Shown here piece after piece: positions 1-8,516 of a stretch of DNA of 16,338 nt; positions within the stretch are counted from its first letter, which is position 1, and every line of letters starts with the position of its first letter. Below the pieces are notes generated by a model that worked only from the letters and a program-made list of their open reading frames with translations, was not told the DNA's origin and ran no database searches. Position numbers and translations under genes: made by a program. The stretch is from NCBI GenBank assembly GCA_037439945.1, contig JBBIVA010000086.1, positions 1 through 16,338 of the forward strand, given 5' to 3'. Origin of the DNA: CALEUX01 sp037439945. Lineage in GTDB: Bacteria; Bacteroidota; Bacteroidia; Bacteroidales; Marinilabiliaceae.

Positions 1-3
1 TAA

Positions 4-26
4 TTTCTAATGACGGTCATTAGAAA
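4..26. promoter_or_regulatory. 23-base perfect palindrome, possible operator
   Basis: An 11-base arm (TTTCTAATGAC, 4-14) is followed by one central base and its exact reverse complement (16-26). The TGAC/GTCA core resembles the dyad sites of CRP/FNR-superfamily regulators, but I cannot assign a regulator. It lies about 200 bases past the stop of the propeller gene at 224-1453. A run of A follows it on the plus strand, so neither strand shows a hairpin followed by a T-tract and an intrinsic terminator is less likely. It may belong to a gene left of the window. The rest of 1-223 shows no convincing gene. Confidence 0.45.
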
Positions 27-223
27 AAATGGCTAAAGACAAATTTGGGTTAATCAGAATTCACTCTTGCAAATGAATAAAATAAAATATCCGGCACTTA
101 TTTTTTTAATAATTGCAGGATATTATTATCCTTTGAAAATTATTTACCCCGTTTCGGTAATAAATTTGAATTGCAAAGAGTAATTATTGCAAAAGGATGG
201 TTTAAAACTGCTTTAAGAAACGA

Positions 224-1453
224 TTATTTCCCGATTTTATAAACCATTAAAGCATTGCCATGCCTTACATAGAGCATTTTATTATGAATTACTGGATGTG
301 ACCAATGCTGGTCAGTTCCCAATGGGACAGAAAATGAACCAACAATATTAAAATGATTCAACCCTGCATCAATCAAATACATTTTTCCATCCTCAGTATA
401 ACCATAATACCTGTCATCAGCCCAAATAACCACTCCTGAACCAAGCTGTTCGATTTTTTTTATTAGTTCACCGGTAGTTGCATCAATAACACTCCACCCT
501 TTTTTCTTGTATTCAGACCCAATAATAAACCCATTCTTTAATATTATGCTCCCCATTAGATTTGTATATTTCTGGTTGCGCCATAAAACTTGGGCTTTTC
601 TGCCATCATTTGAAAGAGATATAGCAACCAAGCCATTATCCTCAGGGGCATAATCTCCCGAGAAATAAATGTTGTTTCTCCAATATACCGGGGTATTGGC
701 ATTTATCTTATGCCCCTGTTTCTGAGGAATGCTCCAATAAAAATCACCGGTTACAGCATCAATACAAATTATTGATTCTATGGTAGCTGTAACAAGAAGT
801 TTTGTGCCGTTATGGTTTATTAATAACGGAGAACAATAAGCAGAAAGCTCACCCATAGCAGGGCTTGTCCATATAGTGTTACCTGTAAACCTGTTGAGCG
901 ATACAACATTGTGCCTGCTTCCACCCGGAGTACAAAATAACTGGACCCCATCAATTACCAAGGATTCAGTTATACCCCACTTAATGTTTTCCGCACCAAA
1001 AGTTTTTAAAATATCAACCGACCAGACTTTTTCTCCTGTTTTTCCATCATAACAAAATACAACTCCCTGGCCACTCATAAAGTAAACCAAATTATCAACA
1101 ACCGTTGGTGTTGATCTGGTTCCTTTAAAATTCAAATGCCACTCGGTACCATATTCTTTTTGCCATAATAAATTACCATTTTTCAGATCAAAAGCATAAA
1201 TAACACCAGTTGTATCTGGCATTCCTAAAACAAAAATTTTATCATTTGCAATTGCAACCGACCCATGTCCGGCCCCTAAACCTTCAAATGACCAGGCAAG
1301 TTCAGGGCCACTTTCAGGCCATGATTTTAACAGGTTTTTATCATGGTAAATACCATTGCGCGAAACTCCCCGCCATTGCGACTTTATTTCATGGTTTTGT
1401 GATATTGCATTGGTTGCAATAATGATGAAGATTGTTAAAAATAAATTTTGCAT
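224..1453 (-). CDS. Secreted PQQ-like eight-bladed beta-propeller protein
   Basis: This is a 409-residue extracytoplasmic protein of the PQQ-like/BamB-type propeller superfamily. Residues 1-19 form a Sec signal peptide with a hydrophobic core and a Bacteroidota-like end (ISQ). The mature N-terminus carries a W-R-G motif (27-29) shared in position with the two other propellers in this window. Blade-closing positions recur about every 40-50 residues: W54, W97, W144, W195, W240, W291, then non-Trp equivalents near 331 and 373. They are preceded by motifs such as AFDLKNGNLLW and CYDGKTGEKVW, which fits eight blades. The last strand (ALMVYKIGK) would close the ring with the first. I see no vicinal disulfide or other quinoprotein dehydrogenase signature, so PQQ binding is not supported; a binding or scaffold role is more likely. 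It is separated from the TonB receptor gene by a 416-base gap holding a repeat element, so it may be transcribed separately. The specific function is unknown. Confidence 0.88.
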   Translation of the reverse strand: MQNLFLTIFIIIATNAISQNHEIKSQWRGVSRNGIYHDKNLLKSWPESGPELAWSFEGLGAGHGSVAIANDKIFVLGMPDTTGVIYAFDLKNGNLLWQKEYGTEWHLNFKGTRSTPTVVDNLVYFMSGQGVVFCYDGKTGEKVWSVDILKTFGAENIKWGITESLVIDGVQLFCTPGGSRHNVVSLNRFTGNTIWTSPAMGELSAYCSPLLINHNGTKLLVTATIESIICIDAVTGDFYWSIPQKQGHKINANTPVYWRNNIYFSGDYAPEDNGLVAISLSNDGRKAQVLWRNQKYTNLMGSIILKNGFIIGSEYKKKGWSVIDATTGELIKKIEQLGSGVVIWADDRYYGYTEDGKMYLIDAGLNHFNIVGSFSVPLGTDQHWSHPVIHNKMLYVRHGNALMVYKIGK

Positions 1454-1600
1454 TTGTAGGATTTTCAGATTTATATAAAATAACCAGATAAAATTAATTC
1501 AGTTTAAGCCACTGTTTTTTACAATTACACTATTGATATTAGGCGTTGAGCCGATAATTGCATGATTCAGTTAATTATTGGGGCGTTGCCCCATACCCCA

Positions 1601-1633
1601 ATTACTTTCCTGGCATCGCCCCAAGAAAGTAAT
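1601..1633. repeat. 13-bp inverted repeat (hairpin) in repeat element
   Basis: ATTACTTTCCTGG (1601-1613) and CCAAGAAAGTAAT (1621-1633) pair along 13 positions around a 7-base loop. The only deviation is one pair that is C/A or G/T depending on the strand, and it becomes a G-U wobble in minus-strand RNA. No T-tract follows, so this is more likely part of the repeat's structure than a terminator. Confidence 0.7.
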
Positions 1634-1685
1634 CAAAGAAAGGTTAGGCAAAACAATGGTTCAGCCCGCCCTGCCCGATGGCTTG

Positions 1686-1723
1686 TTTTTCTCGCAAAGT
1701 AGTCACGCCCCTTTGCGGAAAAA
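1686..1723. repeat. Second hairpin in repeat element
   Basis: TTTTTC (1686-1691), a single bulged T (1692) and CGCAAAG (1693-1699) pair with CTTTGCG (1711-1717) and GAAAAA (1718-1723) around an 11-base loop. The stem has 13 pairs with one bulge. In minus-strand reading the paired arm itself supplies the A/T-rich base, so it could weakly terminate transcription arriving from the TonB receptor gene, but this is unproven. Confidence 0.65.
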
Positions 1724-1869
1724 CCACGTAATAGCCCATTCCAGCCAACTCAGGCCCGCCGTTTTGCCGAGGCCCCCTGTGCAACTGTCCAACTAAGTCT
1801 AAACCACCACTATTTAGCTTACCTGTAGGTTATCTGTCAAACGTCTAATTCAATTACATTAAAATAACC

Positions 1870-4434
1870 TTACAACTTCCAGGTTAACCTGGTTCCAATA
1901 ATTCGTGGAGCACCGGGTACAAATGTGGGTACCCCAAATAATGAACCGGCATTACCTGCGCTTATTATATACTTTTCATTCAATAAATTGGTTGCTGTAA
2001 CAGAAAAAATTACCTCTGGCTTTTTAAGCTTCAGGCCAAACTGACCGTTAAGTGACCCATAACTTTCCTGTTCCAGGCCCTGTGTGTTGGCATCTTCGAA
2101 CCAAATGTGGCTTTTCCATGAATAGGAAGGTACCAAAAACAGCCCTACATTATTTGTAATATTACTTTTTGCATGAAAGCCAATGGCAAAACTATTTTCA
2201 GGAGTTAACCTGAAAGTATTACCGGCATATTCCTGCTTATTGCCATTACTATCAGTATTGTTGAATTGGGCATTAATATATGAATAGTTTGCAAAAGCAT
2301 CAAGATGACTGCTAAGTGCCGCTTTAAGTGAAGTTTCAATCCCGTACGAGGTTGCTTTTCCGGCGTCTTTAATAATGTATTGGATTGATTTAGAGTCCCA
2401 CGCAGTGGTTTGAAAATTATTATAGAGTTGATAAAAAACACCCACATCGAACCAATAACGCTGCATTGCTGCAATTTTATAACCAGCATCAAAGCTATGA
2501 ACATTTTCCTGGTTCATAATTTTACTTTGACCATTTGAGTTAAACTGAATTACATCGGGGCGACGACCTTTTGAATAACCAATAAATACATTTGAGTTTG
2601 TGTTTATTTCATATTGAAAATTGGCCCTCCATGTTACGGAAACAAAGTCCTTTTTCACTTCAGTAAATGCAACCGGCCTGAAGAAGATGTTAGGCTGATT
2701 GCCGGCCAACAAACCTAAAGTTGATGGGCTACCACCAGTCATCATAGCCTCATAATTAACCTTTGAACTTTCATATGTAACCCTTAATCCGGAAGTAAAG
2801 CTCAAACGGTGGTTAAGTTTCCATGTGGCATCAGCAAAAAAATCAACGGCTTCATTTTTAGCTCCATTATAATTTTCTTCCTGATGGCTAACAGGTAATG
2901 GCATACCTGCCAATGGCCCTAATGCCGGATTATTTGGTAGCGATGTCATTGGGTAGGCATTACCATCGGGGGCAATTAAAAACTGTGGCATTTGAAGGAA
3001 AAGATAAGCCATGTGCTGTTCGTTGGGGCCAAACCAATAGTCCTGTTTAACCTTTTCGGTCCAGTAACCTGCACCAATAAACCCATTTACACGGCTATTT
3101 AAGGAGTAATTGTACCTCAATTCCTGTGTAAATTGTTTAACATCCAGGCTTTCGGCCATGTCAATGGCAGGGGCCCTTGTTCCATCACCATCAAAACGTG
3201 AACCACCGGTATTTTTATAATAGGAGGTAATTGAACTCAGGTAGTTGTTTTCATTAAAAAAATGTTTTATTTCAAGTGACGACCCCAATACATCACGTTT
3301 ATTATACAGATTTTTACCCTGCTCAAGTGATGCGGTATATTTAAAAATGTCGGTTTCGCCATTTGCATTGGGAAACCGTTTACTCATAAAGGCTGTACCA
3401 GGGTTATCATCCTTTTGATAATTAATAACCAAATCAATTTTAGTATTATAAGATGGTAAATAACGCAAAGAAAAACGACCGCCTAATGTATTTTTACCAT
3501 TAAGATAACCGCCATAAGTATTCTTAACAAATCCATCATTAAAAGTATATATACCTGATGTTCTGACATATAATTTATCATCAATTAAAGGTAAATTTAG
3601 GGTTCCCTGTAATTCGCGCTGGCCAAACCCACCCATACCTGCAGAAATGCAACCTGAGAACTCTCCGGCAGGTTTTTTGGTAATATAACTTATGGCACCA
3701 ATTTGAGATCCTCTGCCAAAAAGAGTACCTTGTGGCCCTTTTACAACCTCAATCCTTTCCATGTCGTACAATTCAGTAACAGCCATACTTGCCCTGCTTA
3801 CCGGAACCTGGTTAAAATATACAGAAACCCGTGGTTGAGCTCCCGGGCTAACTTCATCGCTGCTAAGCCCACGAATTACAATTGTTGGCCTGTGAGGGGT
3901 CTGAATGCGAACATTCATTCCAGGCACGAAGTCAGATACCTGCTCAAGAGTATTGATATTGTTGCTTTCGATAAAGGAATTACTGATACCGGTTATAGAT
4001 GCAGGAATGTTTAAAAGTCCCTGTTCACGGTGTTGAGAAGTTACGGTAACAGATTCAAGTACAACATCATTACGATTTAAGACAACATTAATCCCATTAG
4101 TAGTATTTTCATTATTTAAAGTAATAATTTTTGTTTCATAGCCAACGAATGAGATTGTTAATTCATATACCCCGGCAGGTACCAAGTTTAAAAAAAAATC
4201 ACCCTTTTCATTAGTATTTACACCAAGATTTGTTCCCTTAACAATTACGGTAGCCCCTGCCAATGGTTCATTATCATCATTTACTACTTTGCCCCTAATA
4301 TTTTCTATGTTACTCTGATCATCCTCATGGAAATAAGGAAGGGTGTTATTATAATTTCTCCATAACCCGTTTGCCAAAGAGCTTGAGCTCAAAACCTGGG
4401 CAAACAGTAGTATAAACAAACTAAAATGTCTCAT
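1870..4434 (-). CDS. TonB-dependent outer-membrane receptor with carboxypeptidase-regulatory-like N-domain
   Basis: This is an 854-residue outer-membrane active transporter powered by TonB-ExbBD. Residues 1 to about 21 form a signal peptide. Residues 46-120 form a CarboxypepD_reg-like domain (IRGKVVNDDNEPLAGATV ... FVGYE). Residues 124-133 (VVLESVTVTS) resemble a TonB-box region. The plug spans about 140-255, with VIRGL near 186 and the conserved ERIEVVKGPQGTLFGRGS stretch at 226-243. The rest is the 22-strand barrel, ending in a typical short C-terminal strand (TRLTWKL). The plug motifs match iron-complex/cobalamin-like receptors rather than SusC, and no SusD gene is adjacent, so a siderophore-like or other small chelate is a better guess than a glycan. 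The substrate cannot be read from the sequence. The gene lies 37 bases after the FtsX-type permease gene, so co-transcription is likely, and is last before the repeat-containing gap. The start at 4434 gives a clean signal peptide. Confidence 0.93.
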   Translation of the reverse strand: MRHFSLFILLFAQVLSSSSLANGLWRNYNNTLPYFHEDDQSNIENIRGKVVNDDNEPLAGATVIVKGTNLGVNTNEKGDFFLNLVPAGVYELTISFVGYETKIITLNNENTTNGINVVLNRNDVVLESVTVTSQHREQGLLNIPASITGISNSFIESNNINTLEQVSDFVPGMNVRIQTPHRPTIVIRGLSSDEVSPGAQPRVSVYFNQVPVSRASMAVTELYDMERIEVVKGPQGTLFGRGSQIGAISYITKKPAGEFSGCISAGMGGFGQRELQGTLNLPLIDDKLYVRTSGIYTFNDGFVKNTYGGYLNGKNTLGGRFSLRYLPSYNTKIDLVINYQKDDNPGTAFMSKRFPNANGETDIFKYTASLEQGKNLYNKRDVLGSSLEIKHFFNENNYLSSITSYYKNTGGSRFDGDGTRAPAIDMAESLDVKQFTQELRYNYSLNSRVNGFIGAGYWTEKVKQDYWFGPNEQHMAYLFLQMPQFLIAPDGNAYPMTSLPNNPALGPLAGMPLPVSHQEENYNGAKNEAVDFFADATWKLNHRLSFTSGLRVTYESSKVNYEAMMTGGSPSTLGLLAGNQPNIFFRPVAFTEVKKDFVSVTWRANFQYEINTNSNVFIGYSKGRRPDVIQFNSNGQSKIMNQENVHSFDAGYKIAAMQRYWFDVGVFYQLYNNFQTTAWDSKSIQYIIKDAGKATSYGIETSLKAALSSHLDAFANYSYINAQFNNTDSNGNKQEYAGNTFRLTPENSFAIGFHAKSNITNNVGLFLVPSYSWKSHIWFEDANTQGLEQESYGSLNGQFGLKLKKPEVIFSVTATNLLNEKYIISAGNAGSLFGVPTFVPGAPRIIGTRLTWKL

Positions 4435-4471
4435 CGCCTTTAAAGTTTAAATTATTAGTTTAAAAATTTAT

Positions 4472-7400
4472 TTACTGTTTTTTAAGCCTGGCCGTTAAAT
4501 TAACCGGCTTTACCTGCATAATTGCAAGCAGAAGGATCCATGTTACCCCGTTAATTAAAATTATTGCACCAAACGAAAAAACCGTGAAATATGACACTGT
4601 TGTATTTTCAGATAATATGGCCGGAAGTACAGACACAACTGCTGATATAAAACCGATCCCCACCCCGGTTAACAAAAGATATGAATATTCAATTACAAGC
4701 ATTTTAACCAGAATTGTTTTACTAAATCCAATTGCCTGCATAATTGCGAGTTCACTTTGCCGTTCAATTATTGCCCTGGCTAAAACAACCGCAAGGCCCA
4801 TAGTCCCAAGAATGAGCCCAAGAGTTCCAAGTACCAGAAATACTGACAAATAGGTATTTGTAACCGAATAAAACCCTGCCAGCCTTTGGGTGGCGGTTGT
4901 CATATCCCATCCATTATCCCGTAAAAGATTTGTTAGTTCAATGCCCGGGTCATTTAGATCATCACCTTCACTAAAAACCAGGAAAACTGAAGAACCGCTA
5001 TGCGAAGGATAATTTTTAATTAAATGCTTTGAACTTATTATAATATACCCCTGAAACAGTGATGGCGATAATCCTCCTATTAGTTTAACCTGAATTGTAT
5101 CACCACTTTCACCCCGGTATTTTAAAGTATCCCCTACTTCTTTTCCTAATCCCCATTGAATAACTGTTTGATCGGCAATGGCAGGGATTACCCCTCCATC
5201 CAGTTCCTTTTCAAGGGATTTCCACGGATTATTTTTATCCAAATCATTGGTTCGGGTTACAAAAGTGAAACGATTAAAAAGTTTTTCACTGTTAACACCT
5301 AAAATTGCAGGGTTTGATGTACGGTTCAGGTTTAAACAACTGGCATCATCACCTTCAATTTTACTAAACTGGACAATTGAAAAGCTATCCGGCAGTCCTT
5401 CAACTGCTCGTCGTTCCATATCATTTAAATCAAACAACACCGGTATTGATGTTTGGGCAAAGTACCTGAACCCCCCCGTACCCCCATTTTTTTCAACTGC
5501 CCCTGCGAACATATCCTTTCTGTTGGCCCCTGTAGAAACAACCAGGTAAGTTCCTAAAGAAAAGAGTATTATAATAGTTAATGATTGGTTATGGTTACGT
5601 TTAATATTACACCATGAAAGGAAGCCAAAATTTAAATCTCTTTTATAAAACAGGGATTGTTTCTTTATAACAAAATCTGTAAAAAGGAGAGAAGAAAAGA
5701 GTAATAACCCTCCTGAAAGGAAAAAAACAAGAGGCTCCCTGTTTGAAAGTATAAAAAACTGAAATAAAACTAATGATAATGAAACAAAAAACAAAAAGGC
5801 AGATATTGCAAGTTTTAGTGATTGCCAACGTTCCTTCGGCAATTTAGCATCAGGTTTGTGGAGGTTAAGAACGGTTTTATTAATATGTTTTTTAACGGTT
5901 ATAAATATTGCAATTATTGAAATTATTAAACTCACTATTGCGCCTGCAACCAGGGTAAATGCATCAAGATTAATCAATAATACATTAGTACGTACAATAT
6001 CCCACCACAATGAATTAAGAAACAGGAAGATTATTTTTGTATAAACAACAGCAAGGCCCAATCCGATTAAAACCCCAATAATTGAAAAAAATATCCCCTC
6101 CAAAAGAAATATCCAGGTAATATGATTTCTCCTGAACCCAATTTGTATAAGCGTTCCAAATTGAATTGTACGGGTATCCAGGTTCAACCTCAAAAGCAGG
6201 GAAGTTAGAATTATTGCAGCCAAAAGAAGAAAAAAGCTTAACCCAATGAATAACTGACTAAAATCAACACCATTTCGGGCAGCTTTAATTCCCTGGTTAC
6301 GAACTTCATGCATTATTATACCAAAATTGGCAGGATGAAGTTTATTTTTAAAAACCTTATCTATAATACCCTTATCATAACTTGATGCAGGAAACCTGAT
6401 AGCAGTATAACTCCCGTATCTGTTTGACCATAGTTTATGAGCCAATTGATTTGATACAAACAATTTAGGAATTCCTTTGTATTTATTCCAATAGGCCTCG
6501 TCTTTTGGCCTTATTGAATTCAAATTAATCGGAATGCCAGCCTCCCAGTCACGACAGTGCCCTGCATCGGAAAGTCCGGGGATATTAGGCATTAGCATAC
6601 CATCGGCCCAATTACCGGTAATTGGTACAATGCTTTTAACTGTTAATTCAACACTATTAACTTTTAATTGTCTTAATTCACCAATTTCATAATAAGTGAG
6701 TTTTACCCTATCGCCAACTCCGGCACTTAAATCAACTGCCAGCCATTCATTAATTACGATTTCATCCGGGTTTAGCTGATCATCAGGTAAGGAAGATGCA
6801 AACGAATAAGGGGTTAGTTTATGGTTAAATTCAATAGAGTTGACAAAATAAGAAAGAATAAACCTTACCCCCGGTAAACACTTAAAGGCATCGACTACGG
6901 TATCTTCAATAAAAACTCTTTCAGATGATATTTCAATTTCATTAGTATGTTCAATTTTATTTGATATAAGCCCTGCATCAATTGATTTAAAGCTACTATT
7001 AAGCAATTTTACAAGATCATCTGTTTCACTGCTTTCAGCGGAAAAAAGTAAATGATTGGCACGGCCTTCAAATTCCATTAATTTATTAAGGCGATCAAGC
7101 GATATGAATACATTATAGGGAGTACTTTGTGAATTTTTCAGATTAAAATACCCTAAATTATCTTTTGTTACAATTGATTTAACATTAGTATGTATGGACC
7201 TTACCGGCTCGGTTTCGGAAACAAAGGGAGCATTTTTGGGAAACAGGCTTGCTTTGCTTATACCCAAGGTAATTGCCTGGCCAATGCCTATTCCAAGAAA
7301 ATCTGCTGTATTTTCACTGACAATTATATCATTCCCGTCTGTAAACAACAGGTTTTCCAGTTGTTGAACTCCAATATCAGGTTTAACAAATGAACCCCTA

Positions 7401-7774
7401 TTTTGATTATGTCTTCCGGCAACCCTGAAAAAGGAATCATCAATGCCAATTATTTGAATATTATTAATTCTTTTTCGGCCACCATCAGTAATTGCAAATC
7501 CATGGAGTATAAGGGCCGGAGCAACATCAATTTCAGATTGGCTTTGTAAATCATAAGCCAGTGCACTTCTAAAATACCTATCAGGTGATGATGCAACATG
7601 TGTTATATTTCCTAACCTGTAATATGTTGATTGTTCAAGACTAAACCTGATTGAATTACCTATTATTAAACCACCTGTAATTACTGAAGTACAAACAGCT
7701 ATTCCAATAGCCACCAAAATGTTTCGTCCAAAATAATGACTTGATGATTTAATTATTAACCTGAAAATATTCAT
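4472..7774 (-). CDS. Giant FtsX/YbbP-type ABC transporter permease
   Basis: This is an 1100-residue inner-membrane permease with two FtsX-like units in one chain, the layout of E. coli YbbP. I count about ten membrane segments: TM1 near 18-40; three around 510-533, 551-585 and 606-630; a central pair around 650-703; TM7 near 730-748; and three at the C-terminus around 966-993, 1018-1054 and 1060-1088. Two large periplasmic domains lie between TM1 and TM2 (about 42-508) and between TM7 and TM8 (about 750-965). Near the last repeat, RQSELAIMQAIGFSK is the typical FtsX coupling-helix region that contacts the ATPase. YbbP is about 800 residues, so this protein has an enlarged first periplasmic domain. 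Its ATPase is encoded 62 bases upstream. Such type VII (MacB/LolCE-like) systems do mechanical work in the periplasm, extruding or releasing lipids, lipoproteins or small molecules, rather than classical import. The substrate is unknown. A G7 run in the coding strand lies at 5471-5477. Confidence 0.92.
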   Translation of the reverse strand: MNIFRLIIKSSSHYFGRNILVAIGIAVCTSVITGGLIIGNSIRFSLEQSTYYRLGNITHVASSPDRYFRSALAYDLQSQSEIDVAPALILHGFAITDGGRKRINNIQIIGIDDSFFRVAGRHNQNRGSFVKPDIGVQQLENLLFTDGNDIIVSENTADFLGIGIGQAITLGISKASLFPKNAPFVSETEPVRSIHTNVKSIVTKDNLGYFNLKNSQSTPYNVFISLDRLNKLMEFEGRANHLLFSAESSETDDLVKLLNSSFKSIDAGLISNKIEHTNEIEISSERVFIEDTVVDAFKCLPGVRFILSYFVNSIEFNHKLTPYSFASSLPDDQLNPDEIVINEWLAVDLSAGVGDRVKLTYYEIGELRQLKVNSVELTVKSIVPITGNWADGMLMPNIPGLSDAGHCRDWEAGIPINLNSIRPKDEAYWNKYKGIPKLFVSNQLAHKLWSNRYGSYTAIRFPASSYDKGIIDKVFKNKLHPANFGIIMHEVRNQGIKAARNGVDFSQLFIGLSFFLLLAAIILTSLLLRLNLDTRTIQFGTLIQIGFRRNHITWIFLLEGIFFSIIGVLIGLGLAVVYTKIIFLFLNSLWWDIVRTNVLLINLDAFTLVAGAIVSLIISIIAIFITVKKHINKTVLNLHKPDAKLPKERWQSLKLAISAFLFFVSLSLVLFQFFILSNREPLVFFLSGGLLLFSSLLFTDFVIKKQSLFYKRDLNFGFLSWCNIKRNHNQSLTIIILFSLGTYLVVSTGANRKDMFAGAVEKNGGTGGFRYFAQTSIPVLFDLNDMERRAVEGLPDSFSIVQFSKIEGDDASCLNLNRTSNPAILGVNSEKLFNRFTFVTRTNDLDKNNPWKSLEKELDGGVIPAIADQTVIQWGLGKEVGDTLKYRGESGDTIQVKLIGGLSPSLFQGYIIISSKHLIKNYPSHSGSSVFLVFSEGDDLNDPGIELTNLLRDNGWDMTTATQRLAGFYSVTNTYLSVFLVLGTLGLILGTMGLAVVLARAIIERQSELAIMQAIGFSKTILVKMLVIEYSYLLLTGVGIGFISAVVSVLPAILSENTTVSYFTVFSFGAIILINGVTWILLLAIMQVKPVNLTARLKKQ

Positions 7775-7836
7775 AAACTATCTAAGCATTGATTTGTGGG
7801 TTGGTTATTTTTAATTATTAAGGTTTTAAAAACTAT

Positions 7837-8514
7837 CTACTTTGATAGCTTGCCATCAACTAAATGGTACACCTTGTCAAGTTTTTGTGCAAGGTCACCT
7901 GAATGTGTAACTGCAATAAGGGTAACCCCTTCATCTTTACTTAATGATATCAACAAATCAGACAATATATCAGCATTTTCTGTATCCAATGCCCCGGTTG
8001 GCTCATCAGCAAGAATAAGCTGTGGTTTATTTATCATTGCCCTAACAACTGCTGTTCGCTGGCACTCTCCACCTGAAAGCTGTGAAGGTTTTTGCCATCT
8101 TTGTTCCCATATACCGGTTTTCCGCAATAGGTATTCAGCCCATTTACGTTTATCAGGATTATTTGCAGTACCATCAGGAATAAGAGGTAAAAGAACATTT
8201 TCGTGCAAGGTAATTTGTGGTAATAAAAAATGTTGCTGAAAAACGAATCCAAGGTTACGGTTACGGAAATTTGCAAGTTCATTATTACCTAAATGGTTAA
8301 TATCTTCATTATTGAACAATATCTTACCTGTGTCGGGACGGTCTAATGTGCCAATGAGGTTCAATAAAGTTGATTTTCCTGATCCAGAAGGACCTATTAT
8401 ACCAATCCGGTCACCCGATTCAACTTTCCAGTTCAGATTAGAAATAACGGCCCTGAATGCATTACTGTCAGGATTACCATAGCCCTTATTTATATTATTG
8501 AGGGTCAATTGCAT
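7837..8514 (-). CDS. ABC transporter ATP-binding protein, LolD/YbbA/MacB type
   Basis: This 225-residue cytoplasmic ATPase partners the FtsX-type permease encoded next. It contains Walker A GPSGSGKST (41-49), the Q-loop in FVFQQH (90-95), the signature LSGGE (146-150), Walker B LILAD with catalytic E171 (166-171), and the H-loop His204 in VTH. The NLGFVFQQ stretch and the LADEPTGALD motif are characteristic of the LolD/MacB/FtsE subfamily. The residue after the signature is Cys (LSGGECQR), where Gln, Arg or Met is common; this should not affect catalysis. The start codon lies two bases after the stop of the glycosyltransferase gene (TAA-GC-ATG), so translational coupling is likely. It belongs to a type VII ABC system with the 1100-residue permease. 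Confidence 0.95.
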   Translation of the reverse strand: MQLTLNNINKGYGNPDSNAFRAVISNLNWKVESGDRIGIIGPSGSGKSTLLNLIGTLDRPDTGKILFNNEDINHLGNNELANFRNRNLGFVFQQHFLLPQITLHENVLLPLIPDGTANNPDKRKWAEYLLRKTGIWEQRWQKPSQLSGGECQRTAVVRAMINKPQLILADEPTGALDTENADILSDLLISLSKDEGVTLIAVTHSGDLAQKLDKVYHLVDGKLSK

Positions 8515-8516
8515 GC

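Larger units (their letters stand above)
1578..1800. repeat. GC-rich structured intergenic repeat element
   Basis: The composition changes abruptly from AT-rich flanks to a C/G-rich block rich in GCCC and GGCC words. It opens with a small inverted repeat (GGGGC-GTT-GCCCC, 1580-1592) and contains two larger hairpins at 1601-1633 and 1686-1723. An open frame of 72 codons on the plus strand (1578-1796) gives a Pro/His/Ser-rich product unlike any neighbour and is probably a by-product of composition. From memory, blocks of this kind, with a short GGGGC hairpin followed by an ACTTTC...GAAAGT hairpin, occur as dispersed intergenic repeats in Bacteroidota. That would need a genome search. The exact ends are uncertain because no flanking target duplication is evident. 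Confidence 0.6.
1454..1869. other. 416-base intergenic gap
   Basis: This is the longest stretch without a gene. Bases 1454-1577 are AT-rich and would hold the promoter of the leftward propeller gene, but I cannot pick a confident Bacteroidota -33/-7 promoter. Bases 1578-1800 are a GC-rich structured repeat, listed separately. Bases 1801-1869 are AT-rich and follow the TonB receptor stop; no clear terminator hairpin is visible there. Confidence 0.6.

Noticed and set aside
73..183. 36-codon plus-strand frame with a hydrophobic start (MNKIKYPALIFLIIAGYYY)
   Set aside because: It looks like a short signal-peptide-like sequence but has no clear ribosome site, no mature domain and lies in AT-rich sequence where such frames arise by chance.
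224..1453. PQQ-dependent dehydrogenase activity for the propeller proteins
   Set aside because: Only the blade motifs match; no vicinal cysteines, calcium-ligand set or heme motif of quinoprotein dehydrogenases, and lengths are shorter than those enzymes.
1578..1796. 72-codon plus-strand open frame in the gap
   Set aside because: It coincides with the GC-rich structured repeat, is rich in Pro/His/Ser without domain features, and is antisense to the locus; better explained as a composition by-product.
1870..4434. SusC of a polysaccharide utilisation locus
   Set aside because: No SusD, glycoside hydrolase or hybrid regulator nearby; plug motifs are of the iron-complex receptor type.
7775..7839. 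10-base direct repeat AAACTATCTA at 7775-7784 and 7830-7839
   Set aside because: Short, AT-rich and overlapping the ATPase stop codon; could be chance and has no further structure.
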